Source: Planctomycetota bacterium (GTDB lineage Bacteria; Planctomycetota; UBA1135; GCA-002686595). From it: a stretch of 64,000 nucleotides of DNA. Made by a program: the position numbers and the translations under genes. Below are positions 33,891 to 43,024 of the stretch, in pieces. The notes below the pieces were generated by a model that was not told where the DNA came from, made no database searches, and worked only from the letters and a program-made list of their open reading frames with translations. The stretch lies in the NCBI GenBank assembly GCA_020638875.1, contig JACKHS010000009.1:1-64000 (forward strand), read 5' to 3'. Position 1 is the stretch's first letter. Each line of letters starts with the position of its first letter.

Positions 33891-35521
33891 AGCGTCGCCT
33901 CGACGCCGTTCGAGAGGTTGAAGGCGCTGCCGCAGGGCGAGCCGGCTGGGTCGCGGTACCAGGCCTGGTAGCGGCGCGTCTCGCCGGGGGCGGCGGCCTG
34001 CAGCGCGGCGATGCCGGTCCACTGCGTCGCGCCGCCCGCGTTCGCGGCGTGCACGCCGAGGCGCACCACGCCGCCGCCCGCGCAGCGCAGGCCGTCGCCG
34101 AAGACGGTGCCCGCGCCGCCGTTCACCGCGTTGAGGCCCGCGAACAAGAGCGCCGGCTGGCCGGGGACGAGCTGCTCGGCGGCGAGCGTCATGTCGTTCG
34201 CGGCGACGCTCGGCGTGCCGAGCGGGCGCAGCTTGGCGCCGGCGCCGGTCGAGTTCGCGCAGCCCGCGTCCGCGCCGCCGACGTTGACGCAGGGGCACGC
34301 CGTCCCGCTGCCGTCGCCGAAGCAGTAGCGTCGCATGCCGGGCACGAGCGTCCACGCGCGCACGACGCCGGCGTTGATCGCTGCGGCGTCGGCACCCGGC
34401 GCGCCGACGAGCAGGTCGTCGCCGGCGAGCGCCAGCGCGGCGCCGAAGTCGTCGAAGTCCACGCCGCCCGGCGCGCCGAGCTGCGCGGCTTGCGCCCAGC
34501 CGCCGCTGCCGAGCTCGAACAGGTACACGGCGCCGCGCGGCGCGCTGCCCAGCAGGTAGTCGCGCGGTGCGCCGGCGACGCAGCGGTCCGGGCCGAGCGC
34601 CGCCGCGCGGCCGAGCTCGCCGAGCTGCTCGCCGGCGAGCAGGCGCGCGGTCTGCGACCACAGCCCGACGCTGCGGTCGAAGACGCACAGCGAGCCCGCG
34701 TCGAGGCCGTTGTCGTCGTCGAGCGGCGCGCCCGCCACGGCGCGGTCGCCGAGCAGCGCCACGCTCTCGCCGAAGCGGTCGCCGGCCGCCTGTCCGCTGT
34801 CGGTCAGCTTCGCTTGCTGCGTCCAGCTCGCCGCGGCGCCGACGAACACGTAGGCGCCGCCGCTCGCGCCGGGGGCGCCGACGAGCGCCGTGTCGCCGTC
34901 GAGGTCGAGCGCGCTGCCGAAGTAGGCCAGCGGCGTGCCGTCGTTGGCGGTGAGCTTGGCGCGCTCGGTCCACCAGCCGCCGGCGCGCGTGAAGACGTAG
35001 ACCGAGCCCGACCAGTCGCCGAGGTCGTCGTCGCCCGGCGCGCCGACGAGCAGCGTGTCGCCTTGCAGCGCCACCGCGCTGCCGAAGCGGTCGCCGTCGG
35101 CGAGGTCGCTCGCGCTGAGCTTCTGCGCCTGGCTCCACACGCCGCCGACCTCGCCGAAGACGTAGACCGCGCCCTCGTTGCTGCCGAGCACGTCGGCGGT
35201 GGGGGCGCCCGCGACGAGCGTCGCGCCGTCGAGGTCGAGCGCGTAGCCGAGCTCGTCGGCCTGCGCGGCGTCGCTCGCGACGAGCGTCGCGCCCTGCGTC
35301 CACGCGCCGGCGCCGCGCGCGAAGAGCACCACCGCGCCCGCGTCCGGCGCGGCCGCGTCGCTCCAGCGCACGCCCAGCGCCGCGGTGTCGCCCGCGAGCG
35401 CCAGCGCTTCGCCGACCTGGTCCCACGCGGCCGCGGGGCTCGGCGCGAGCGCGCCGCCGTCGACGGCCAGGAGACCGCCCTCGCTCGCCAGGCACAGGAA
35501 CGTCAGCAGGAGCGCGCTCAT
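33880..35521 (-). CDS. Secreted FG-GAP-like beta-propeller protein with shared C-terminal domain
   Basis: A signal peptide (MSALLLTFLCLASEGG) is followed by about seven FG-GAP/integrin-like repeats of the form DGDTALVGAP...VFVGAAASWTQQAKLT. The C-terminal part is the shared domain YCFGDGSGTACPCVN...RRYQAWYRDPAGS...NLSNGVEATLHP. The in-frame stop is lost: HP is followed by ATAG rather than TAG. Removing one C from the CCC at 33884-33886 gives HP-stop, the ending of its paralogs, so an inserted base is likely. It would be an extracellular adhesin or structural protein. The start ATG overlaps the upstream gene's TGA. Confidence 0.75.
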
Positions 35522-36666
35522 GGGACGAAGACGATCTCGACGCCGTGGCTGAGGTTGAAGGCCGTGCCGCACGCGCTGCCGGCCGGGTCGCGGTACCACG
35601 CCTGGAAGCGGCGCGTCTCGCCCGCGAGCCAGCCGCCCTGCGCGCCGAGGCCCGGGCCCCAGCTCGCCGCGCCGCTCGCGTTCGCGTGGCTCACGCCGAG
35701 GCGCTTTACGCCGCCGCCCGCGCAGCGCAGGCCGTCGCCGAAGACCGTGCCGGCGCCGCCGTTCGTCGCGTTGAGCCCGGCGAACAGCAGGCACGGCTGA
35801 CCGGGCGGGAGCTGCGTCGCGTGGAAGACGACGTCGTCGGCGGGCACCACCGGGCTGCCGAAGGTGGCGAGCTTCGCGCCGGCGCCGGTGCCGTTCGCGC
35901 AGCCCTCGTCGGCCGCGCCGGCGTTGCCGCACGGACAGAGCGCGCCGCTGCCGTCGCCGAAGCAGTACGCGCTGCCGACGACGCCCTGGTAGGGCGCGAG
36001 CTCGAGGTCGTCGAGGAAGAGCTCGGTCGTGTGCGGCGCGCCGACCGCGTCGGAGAACAGGTCGACCGCGTCGATCTGCAGCAGGCCGTAGCTCGCGCCG
36101 CCGAACGGTCCGACGCTCCACGGCCAGCTCCCGACCGGCGCGCCGTCGTAGCTGAGGTCGACGAGGTCGGCGTCGAGGTCGACGTCGCAGCGCAGCTCGA
36201 CCCACTGGTCGAGCACGAGCGGCAGCGTCGTCGGCGTGCCGGCGCCGCAGTTGGCCTCGAGCACGCCCTGGTCGCCGTCGAAGGCCACCTGCACCGACCA
36301 CTGGTACGGCCCGCCGTCGACGTAGTAGTTGAGCACGAGGAAGTACGCGCGGCCGACGAAGCTCGACGGCGTGTAGACCTTCGCGCGCAGCGTCCAGTGA
36401 CCGGAGTCGTAGCCGCTGAACTCGTGCACGGAGTCCGAGCCCGCGCGCAGCATCAGCGCGTGCGCGCCGGACGCGGCGAACTGGCTCGCGACGACGGCGT
36501 GCTGCGTGTCGACGCCGTCCCACCCGTGCCAGCCGCCCTGCCCGTCGAGCAGGCTGCCGTCGGCGTAGCTCTCGAAGCCCTCGCTCCACTGCGCGGCGGC
36601 CGGCGCCGCGGCGACGAAGGCGAGGAACGCGCACCACAGGGCGCGGCGGGGGCGGCAGGGGATCAT
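35518..36666 (-). CDS. Secreted beta-sandwich protein with shared C-terminal domain
   Basis: From ATG 36666 the 382-residue protein has a signal peptide (ALWCAFLAFVAAAPAAAQ), then a laminin-G/concanavalin-like region (EGFESYADGSLL, SGHWTLRAKVYTP, QWVELRCDVDLD, LFLDDLELAPYQG). The C-terminal part is the shared domain (YCFGDGSGALCPCGNAG...YRDPAGSAC...GVEIVFVP). The fold suggests binding to polysaccharide or other extracellular matter. It overlaps the FG-GAP gene start by four bases (ATGA), which indicates one operon. Confidence 0.82.
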   Translation of the reverse strand: MIPCRPRRALWCAFLAFVAAAPAAAQWSEGFESYADGSLLDGQGGWHGWDGVDTQHAVVASQFAASGAHALMLRAGSDSVHEFSGYDSGHWTLRAKVYTPSSFVGRAYFLVLNYYVDGGPYQWSVQVAFDGDQGVLEANCGAGTPTTLPLVLDQWVELRCDVDLDADLVDLSYDGAPVGSWPWSVGPFGGASYGLLQIDAVDLFSDAVGAPHTTELFLDDLELAPYQGVVGSAYCFGDGSGALCPCGNAGAADEGCANGTGAGAKLATFGSPVVPADDVVFHATQLPPGQPCLLFAGLNATNGGAGTVFGDGLRCAGGGVKRLGVSHANASGAASWGPGLGAQGGWLAGETRRFQAWYRDPAGSACGTAFNLSHGVEIVFVP

Positions 36667-36812
36667 CGGCCAGCTCCGGCGGAGGTCGTGCCGCGCGGGG
36701 CGGCGGGGATCGCCCCGACTGTACCCGAGTCGCGCGCCTTCGGGCAGGTGTGCGCGCGGCGCGGCGGTGCTACGGTGACGACCTCGCCCCGGCCCTCGCA
36801 CCGCCACGCGCC

Positions 36813-38468
36813 ATGCTCACGCTCCTCGCCGCTCTCGCGCCCGCGACGCTCCCGCAGGCCGGCGCCGCGCCCGGCGTCACCCTGCTCTCGCCCTTCTCGC
36901 AGACCGACACCGTGCTGCTCGACCGCGCCGGCGCCGTCGTGCACTCCTGGCCGAGCGACGCCTCGACGTACGCGGCCTACCTCACGCCCGACGGGCTCCT
37001 GCTGCGCTCGTCGGTGATCGCCACCGGTCACCTGTCGGCCGCCGCGACCGGCCGCATCGAGCTCGTCGCGTGGGACGGCACGCCGACGTGGCAGCACGTG
37101 TACTGGGTGCCCGACCAGTACTGCGCGCACCACGACGTCGAGTGGTTGCCGAACGGCAACGTGCTCGTCATCGCGTGGACGTGGAAGACGCGGCAGCAGG
37201 CCATCGACGCCGGCCGCGACCCCGCCTACCTCGACGCGAACCCGAGCGTGCCGTTCCTGCCCGACCACCTCGTCGAGCTGCAGCCGCAGCCGGGCGGCGG
37301 CGCGACGGTCGTGTGGGCGTGGCACGTGTGGGACCACCTCGTGCAGGACTTCGACCCGACGAAGCCGAACTACGGCGTCGTCGCCGACCACCCCGAGCGG
37401 CTCGACGTCAACTTCCCGCCGAGCGTGCCCTTCAACGACTGGAACCACCTCAACACGGTCGACTACGACGCCGAGCTCGACCAGGTGCTCGTGACGTCGC
37501 GGCACTGGAACGAGGTGTGGGTGATCGACCACGCGACGACGACGGCCGAGGCCGCGAGCAGCGCAGGCGGCGCGCACGGCCGCGGCGGCGACCTGCTCTA
37601 CCGCTGGGGCAACCCGCAGGCGTACGGCCGCGGCAGCGCGGCGGACCAGCAGCTCTTCGGGCCGCACGACGCGCAGTGGATCCCGGCCGGGCGGCCCGGC
37701 GCGGGGCACCTGCTCGTCTTCGACAACGGGCTGAACCGGCCGGCGGGCGCGTACTCGACGGTGGACGAGCTCGCGCCGCCGCTGACGCCGCTGGGCGACT
37801 ACGCGCTCGCGCCGGGCGCGGCCTGGGGGCCGACGTCGACGACGTGGGAGTACGCCGCGCCGAACCCGACCGACTTCTACTCGCCCTCGGTCTCGGGGTG
37901 CGAGCGCCTCGCCGACGGGCACACGCTCGTCTACAGCGGCGACCAGGGCTGGCTGTTCGAGGTCGACGCGGCCGGCGCGCTCGTGTGGCAGCACGTGAAC
38001 ACGCTGCCCGACGCGGCGCACAACCGCTTCTTCAAGGCGCGCCACTACGCGGCCGAGGCGCCGACGACCTACTGCGCGGCGGGGCCGAACAGCGTCAGCG
38101 CGAGCGGCGCGCACGTCTCGGCGAGCGGGCCGGCGAGCGTGACCGCGAACGCGCTGGTCGTGCACGCGACGGACCTGCCGCACGGGCAGCTCGGCATCTT
38201 CTTCCACGGCCCCGTGCCGCTCGACCCGGGCGTGAGCTTCGGCGCCGGCCTGCGCTGCGTCGCGTCGAGCGGGCTCGTGCGGCTCAACCCGCCGATCTCG
38301 ACCGGCGCCGGGAGCTGCGCGCGCGCGCTCGACCTCACGAGCGGCTCGCTCGCCGGCACGCTGCCCGGCGACGTGCAGCACTTCCAGTTCTGGTACCGCG
38401 ACCCCGCCGGCCTGCCGGCGCCGCCCTTCAACCTGACCGAGGGCCTGCGCGTCGCGTTCGCGCCGTAG
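36813..38468 (+). CDS. Arylsulfotransferase (ASST)-like secreted protein
   Basis: The 551-residue product has a signal-like N-terminus and ASST-type repeats: GRIELVAWDGTPTWQHVY, HHDVEWLPNGNVLVIAW, HLNTVDYDAELDQVLVTSRHWNEVWVIDH and GPHDAQWIPAGRPGAGHLLVFDNG. These match the six-bladed propeller of ASST-family proteins. The catalytic His of true aryl-sulfate sulfotransferases is not confirmed. The C-terminus carries a variant of the shared domain without the GDGSG motif (FWYRDPAGLPAPPFNLTEGLRVAFAP). It ends against a 15-bp terminator hairpin. Confidence 0.8.
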   Translation: MLTLLAALAPATLPQAGAAPGVTLLSPFSQTDTVLLDRAGAVVHSWPSDASTYAAYLTPDGLLLRSSVIATGHLSAAATGRIELVAWDGTPTWQHVYWVPDQYCAHHDVEWLPNGNVLVIAWTWKTRQQAIDAGRDPAYLDANPSVPFLPDHLVELQPQPGGGATVVWAWHVWDHLVQDFDPTKPNYGVVADHPERLDVNFPPSVPFNDWNHLNTVDYDAELDQVLVTSRHWNEVWVIDHATTTAEAASSAGGAHGRGGDLLYRWGNPQAYGRGSAADQQLFGPHDAQWIPAGRPGAGHLLVFDNGLNRPAGAYSTVDELAPPLTPLGDYALAPGAAWGPTSTTWEYAAPNPTDFYSPSVSGCERLADGHTLVYSGDQGWLFEVDAAGALVWQHVNTLPDAAHNRFFKARHYAAEAPTTYCAAGPNSVSASGAHVSASGPASVTANALVVHATDLPHGQLGIFFHGPVPLDPGVSFGAGLRCVASSGLVRLNPPISTGAGSCARALDLTSGSLAGTLPGDVQHFQFWYRDPAGLPAPPFNLTEGLRVAFAP

Positions 38469-38491
38469 TCGGCGCGCGCCTCGACCGGAAC

Positions 38492-38537
38492 GCGCCGGGC
38501 TCCGTCCCCCGCGGTCGCGGACGACGGAGCCCGGCGC
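38492..38537. terminator. Bidirectional terminator hairpin between convergent genes
   Basis: A perfect 15-bp inverted repeat (38492-38506 with 38523-38537) and a 16-base loop lie between the ASST-like gene and the next reverse gene. No T-run follows in either direction, as is common at this GC level. Confidence 0.7.
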
Positions 38538-38553
38538 TCACGCGCGGCGCGCG

Positions 38554-39582
38554 TCAGGGTTGCAGCGTGAGCTCGACGCCGTTCGACAGGTTGTAGCCCG
38601 TGCCGCAGGGGCCGCCCGGGTCGCGGTACCAGCCCTGGAAGCGCACCGTCAGCCCGGCGCTCCAGCCGTGGCCGCCGAGCAGGCCGCCGTTCCACGAGGC
38701 TTCGCCCAGCGCGCTGCTCTGGTGCACGCCGAGGCGCTGGATCGAACCGCCCGCGCAGCGCAGGCCGTCGCCGAACAGCGTGCCGAGGCCGCCGTTCACC
38801 GCGTTGACGCCGGCGAACATCAGCACCGGCTGCGTCGCCGGGAGCTGCTCGAGCTGCAGCGCGAAGTCGTCGACTGCGAGGCTCGCCGTGCCGCCGCCGC
38901 CGAGCTCGGCGCCCGCGCCGGTCGAGTTGGCGCAGCCCTCGCCGCTGCCGCCGGGGTTGCCGCACGGGCACTGCGTCCCGCTGCCGTCGCCGAAGCAGAA
39001 CGGCTGACCGGCCTGCTGCGCCCCGACCTCGACCGCGTCGACGATGGCGAAGAACGCGCCCGAGTTGGCGCCGCCGGTGCCGACGACGTGCAGCGCGTCG
39101 AAGGCGACGCCGCTGATCGTGAGCGCGACCGCGTGCGGGCCGAAGCTGGTCGGCAGCGCGAAGGTGTCGCTCGCCACCACGACGCCGCCCGAGAGGGCTT
39201 GCAGCGCGACCGCGTTGCCGCCGCTCGAGCCGGTCACCTGCAGGTGCAGCACGGCCTGGTCGAAGACGCCGGGCACGCCGATGTCGAAGGCGCCGCAGCG
39301 GCTCCAGGCCGCGCTCGGGCCGGGCGAGTAGCCGCCGAAGCCCAGCGCGTTGGGCGGCGTGAAGCCGGCGACGCCGGTGATCTGGTTCGTCGCGTCCTCG
39401 ATGGTGAAGGGCTCGCTCGACGAGCCGAGGTAGCGGTCGAGGTTCGAGAAGACGAGGCCGTCCTCGCTGTAGACCGCGCCGACGCCGCCTTCGGGGACGA
39501 GGTCGAAGTCGGCGCGGTGGACCTGCGCCGTGGCGAGGGGGGCGAGGGCGACCGAGAGCGTCAGGCAGGCGAGGTAGCGCAT
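38554..39582 (-). CDS. Secreted protein with shared C-terminal domain
   Basis: The 342-residue protein has a signal peptide (LACLTLSVALAPLATAQ). The N-terminal 180 residues look beta-rich (DFDLVPEGGVGAVYSEDGLVFSNLDRYLG, GVFDQAVLHLQVTG), like extracellular PEP-CTERM-type or carbohydrate-binding sandwiches. The C-terminal part is the shared domain (FCFGDGSGTQCPCGNPG...WYRDPGGPCGTGYNLSNGVELTLQP). No enzyme motif is visible. Confidence 0.8.
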   Translation of the reverse strand: MRYLACLTLSVALAPLATAQVHRADFDLVPEGGVGAVYSEDGLVFSNLDRYLGSSSEPFTIEDATNQITGVAGFTPPNALGFGGYSPGPSAAWSRCGAFDIGVPGVFDQAVLHLQVTGSSGGNAVALQALSGGVVVASDTFALPTSFGPHAVALTISGVAFDALHVVGTGGANSGAFFAIVDAVEVGAQQAGQPFCFGDGSGTQCPCGNPGGSGEGCANSTGAGAELGGGGTASLAVDDFALQLEQLPATQPVLMFAGVNAVNGGLGTLFGDGLRCAGGSIQRLGVHQSSALGEASWNGGLLGGHGWSAGLTVRFQGWYRDPGGPCGTGYNLSNGVELTLQP

Positions 39583-39603
39583 CGGGGGTGGCTCGGGAAC
39601 GAG

Positions 39604-39640
39604 GTGGGGGCCGGCGCCCGCAACGGACGCCGGCCCCCAC
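39604..39640. terminator. Hairpin downstream of the ThuA/DUF1080 gene
   Basis: A 13-bp perfect stem (39604-39616 with 39628-39640) with an 11-base loop lies just after the stop at 39668 on the reverse strand. It could terminate that gene. It also lies in the possible leader of the next reverse gene (start 39582), after a -10-like TAGAGT at 39639-39644, so it could be regulatory. Confidence 0.55.
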
Positions 39641-39667
39641 TCTAGCCGTCGATCGCGAATCCCGCCG

Positions 39668-42600
39668 CTACTCGTGCCGCGGCAGCACCCAGACGTTGCG
39701 GAAGCGCACCGGGTTGCCGTGGTCCTGCAGCATCAGCGGGCCCATCGGGAACTCGTCGCCGCGCCAGGCGCCGGCGGTGGGGCCGGGGACCTCGATGTCG
39801 TCGTGGATCAGGCGGCCGTTGAGCCAGGCGGTGATGCGGGCGTTGGCGGTCTTCTCGCCGTTCGCGTCGAAGCGCGGCGCGGTGAACTCGATGTCGTAGC
39901 TCGACCACTCGCCGGGCGGGCGGTAGGGCGCGACGAGCGGCAGCGCGACGCCGTAGCACGCGCCGCAGTCGCCGAGCTGCGGCTCGAGGCCGTAGCTGTC
40001 GAGCACCTGCAGCTCGTACTGGCCCATCAGGTACACGCCGCTGTTGCCGCGGCCTTGACCGGTGACCTCGGGGCCGTGCACCGAGGGCGAGAACTCGACG
40101 TGGTACAGGCCGTCGGCGTAGCGCTCCTTGGTGAACAGGTTCCCCGCGCCGGGGTGCACGGTCCACACGCCGTTCGCCACGTCCCACGCGGCCGCGCGGC
40201 CCTCGCCGTGGCACCACGCGTCCTTGGCGTCGCCCGGCATCAGCGCGACCGCGCCGGCCGGCGGCGGCGGCGAGACGTCGGGACCGTCGAGCGCCCAGCC
40301 GATGCCGTCGACGAGGTGCTCGGTGAAGCGCGCGTCGCGCCACACCTCGGGCCGGTGGCCGAGCGCGGTGTAGAACACGCGGCCGCGGCCCCACGGCTTG
40401 CACCACGCGTTGGCGTAGTCGCCGTCGGCGCGCTTGCCCTTCGCGAGGTCGGCCTTCTCGCCGGTGAGGTGCAGCAGCACGTGGTTGGGGAAGCGGTGGA
40501 AGCCGCGGAACTGGTAGATCTCGTCGGTGAGCTCCCAGCGCGCGCCGAGGTGGTCGGTCGCGGGGTGCGTCGGGTCCTCGACGGCGAGCACGACCGGCTC
40601 GTGCCACGGGTGGCCGTCGAAGATCCCGCCGACCATCTCCTGGTACGGCGGGTACTCGTAGAAGGTGTCGGTGGCGCAGTGGATGCCGACGAAGGCGTGG
40701 CCGTCCGCGACCCAGTCGAGCAGCGCGGCGCGGTGCTCGGCGGGGATCGGCAGCTCGCCGGTGGTGTAGAAGACGACCGCGTCGAAGTCGGCGAGCGACT
40801 CGGGCGCGAGCCGCGCGCAGTCCTGCGTCGGCACGACCTCGAAGCGGCCGCGCGCGGCGTCGACGAGCACCTGCTCGGCGAGCGCGAGCTGGTCGGGCGC
40901 GGGGCGCTTGACCACGTCGTGCACGAAGCCGGCCGAGTGCGTCAGGAACAGCACGCGCGGCGTGCGGGTGCCGCGCACCTCGGCGACCTCCTTCGGCGGG
41001 ATCTCCTCGAGCGTGTAGTAGGTCACGTCGTGCAGCGGTTCCTCGCCGTCGAGGTTGCGCACGCCGGGGTAGTGCAACTCGTGCACGTAGCCCTTGCGCA
41101 GCGGGTCGACGTGCAGGCGCACGCGGTTCGTGCCGACGACGTCGACCTGCGTGATCGCGAGCGGCTGCGTGTCGTCCTCCGGCGCGCCGTAGGCCTCGTG
41201 GTACTCGTAGGTGTAGCTCGTCAGCGCGTACGAGGCCGCGTCGCCCGCCGTCGCGAGGTCGACGTCCTCGGTGAACTCGAGCTCGAAGCCGTCCGAACGC
41301 GCGGTCATGCGCTTGACCTCGAAGGGCACCTCGCCGGTGTAGACGACGCGCTGCAGGCCGTAGCGCCGGCGGCCCACCGAGCCCCAGCCGCGGTCGGTCT
41401 CGCCCACGAAGAGCGAGCCGTCGGGCCCGAAGGCGAGGCGGTTCACGCCGCAGTCGAGGCCCTCGAGGAAGGGGAAGCACGCGCCCTGGTAGTGGCCGTT
41501 GACCTCCTCCATGTCGATGCGCACGACGAGCGCGAGCGTCTGGTCGCCGGCGAAGAACTGGTCGCCGAACGGCCCGAACTTGCCGCCGGTCGTCTCGAGC
41601 ACGAGGTCGGCCGTCGACTGGCCCATCTTCTTGTACGGCAGCCAGACCGAGGCGCGCTCGCGCGGCGGCCGCGCGTCGCTGGCGTTGTCGACGTCGTCGC
41701 GCCAGCGCAGGCCGGCCGGGTGACCGTGCCAGGTGCCCTTCGCCAGGTGCGTGACGCGGTTCGTCGCCACGTAGTCGCCCTGGTTGTCGACGTAGAACAT
41801 CTCGCCGTCCTTCCACATGCCGATGCCGTTGGGCGAGCGCATGCCGTCGCACCACGGCTCCATCGTGCCGTCGGGGCGGATGCGCAGCGTCCAGCCGCGC
41901 CAGGGCGCGATCGACTTGCCCAGCGCGCCGCAGAAGCCGACGTTCAGCGTGACCCACGCGTTGCCGTCGCGGTCGAACTTGGGCCCGAAGGCGAACTCGT
42001 GGTAGTTGCCCGAGACGCCCCAGTCGTCGCAGAAGGCGTCGTAGCGGTCGGCGACCTCGTCGCCGTCCACGTCGACGAGGTGCGTCAGCTCGCCGCGCTG
42101 CACGGTGTAGAGCCCGCCGTCGCGCCAGACGAGCCCGAGCGGCTCGTGCAGGCCCTCGGCGAAGCGCTGGAACTTCGCCTGCGTCGGCGGCTCGGCGTAC
42201 GCGCCGTCGACGAGGTACACGTCGCCGCGGCGCGTCGCGACCGCCGGCCGCCCGTCGGGCAGCACGTCGAGCCCGCCGACCTCCAGCACCACGTCGCGCG
42301 GCAGCGGCACGGTGAAGACGCGGTAGTGCTCGCGCTCGCGCGAGGGCGGGAAGTCGCGGTCGAGGTAGTACTGGAGCTGCGCGTCGAGGCGCGAGTCCAG
42401 CTCCTTGCGCGTGTTGATCTGGAACTCCCAGCCGGCCACGCCGTCGACGATCTCGAAGAGCACGTCGTTCGCGCCCTCGAAGAAGTGGAAGCGCACGCGG
42501 TCCTCGTCCGGGTTCAGGCCGCGCGGCACGTCCTTGTCGTGGATCAGCTCGCCGTTGAGCCACACGCGCAGGCCGTCGTCGCTGCCCATCGTGAACTCGA

Positions 42601-43024
42601 CCGTCTGCTCGCGCGGCGACTCGACCGCGACGTAGAGGTAGCAGGCGACGAAGTCCATCAGGTCGGGGTCGTCGAACGTGTGCAGGTCGACGCGCTCGCC
42701 GGCGATCGGCCCGCGCTCGACCCAGCGCGCCTCGACGCCCTTCTTGCCCGCGTACACGGCGCCGAGGTCGGGCGCCTCGCCGCGGCGCATCTTCGCCAGC
42801 TCGGCCTCGGGGCCCCACGCGGTCGCGAGGTCGCCCTTGCCGTGGCCGGCGTAGGGGAACGGCGAGCACTGGTACCAGGTGCCCCAGGTGACCTCCTCGG
42901 GCACGAGCTTCTTCAGCATCGCCGCGCGCGTCGCTTCGCGCGTGTCGAGCTTCACGTAGGGCACGTCGCCGACGACGTCGGCCGGCAGCGCGGCCGCGAG
43001 GGCGAGGATCAGCGGGGCGATCAC
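39668..43024 (-). CDS. Multidomain ThuA / DUF1080 / dehydrogenase-propeller protein
   Basis: The 1118-residue protein has a signal-like N-terminus and a beta-sandwich domain (residues about 90-210, PREQTVEFTMGSDDGLRVWLNGELI). A propeller of the sorbosone-dehydrogenase type follows (about 245-590, GGLDVLPDGRPAVATRRGDVYLVDG, GLYTVQRGELTHLVDVDGD, FGPDGSLFVGETDRGWG). Next come a ThuA domain (about 690-905, VLFLTHSAGFVHDV, GIHCATDTFYEYPPY) and a C-terminal DUF1080/3-keto-disaccharide-hydrolase domain (KDAWCHGEG...GNSGVYLMGQYELQVLDSYG). Such fusions are typical of planctomycete sugar-degradation clusters. GTG 43024 overlaps the cytochrome stop (GTGA), so the two form an operon. Confidence 0.85.
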   Translation of the reverse strand: MIAPLILALAAALPADVVGDVPYVKLDTREATRAAMLKKLVPEEVTWGTWYQCSPFPYAGHGKGDLATAWGPEAELAKMRRGEAPDLGAVYAGKKGVEARWVERGPIAGERVDLHTFDDPDLMDFVACYLYVAVESPREQTVEFTMGSDDGLRVWLNGELIHDKDVPRGLNPDEDRVRFHFFEGANDVLFEIVDGVAGWEFQINTRKELDSRLDAQLQYYLDRDFPPSREREHYRVFTVPLPRDVVLEVGGLDVLPDGRPAVATRRGDVYLVDGAYAEPPTQAKFQRFAEGLHEPLGLVWRDGGLYTVQRGELTHLVDVDGDEVADRYDAFCDDWGVSGNYHEFAFGPKFDRDGNAWVTLNVGFCGALGKSIAPWRGWTLRIRPDGTMEPWCDGMRSPNGIGMWKDGEMFYVDNQGDYVATNRVTHLAKGTWHGHPAGLRWRDDVDNASDARPPRERASVWLPYKKMGQSTADLVLETTGGKFGPFGDQFFAGDQTLALVVRIDMEEVNGHYQGACFPFLEGLDCGVNRLAFGPDGSLFVGETDRGWGSVGRRRYGLQRVVYTGEVPFEVKRMTARSDGFELEFTEDVDLATAGDAASYALTSYTYEYHEAYGAPEDDTQPLAITQVDVVGTNRVRLHVDPLRKGYVHELHYPGVRNLDGEEPLHDVTYYTLEEIPPKEVAEVRGTRTPRVLFLTHSAGFVHDVVKRPAPDQLALAEQVLVDAARGRFEVVPTQDCARLAPESLADFDAVVFYTTGELPIPAEHRAALLDWVADGHAFVGIHCATDTFYEYPPYQEMVGGIFDGHPWHEPVVLAVEDPTHPATDHLGARWELTDEIYQFRGFHRFPNHVLLHLTGEKADLAKGKRADGDYANAWCKPWGRGRVFYTALGHRPEVWRDARFTEHLVDGIGWALDGPDVSPPPPAGAVALMPGDAKDAWCHGEGRAAAWDVANGVWTVHPGAGNLFTKERYADGLYHVEFSPSVHGPEVTGQGRGNSGVYLMGQYELQVLDSYGLEPQLGDCGACYGVALPLVAPYRPPGEWSSYDIEFTAPRFDANGEKTANARITAWLNGRLIHDDIEVPGPTAGAWRGDEFPMGPLMLQDHGNPVRFRNVWVLPRHE

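Noticed and set aside
32762..36637. A 1291-codon reverse open frame
   Set aside because: It joins the shadow of the beta-sandwich gene, the FG-GAP gene and a read-through past a lost stop; only the FG-GAP section is protein-like.
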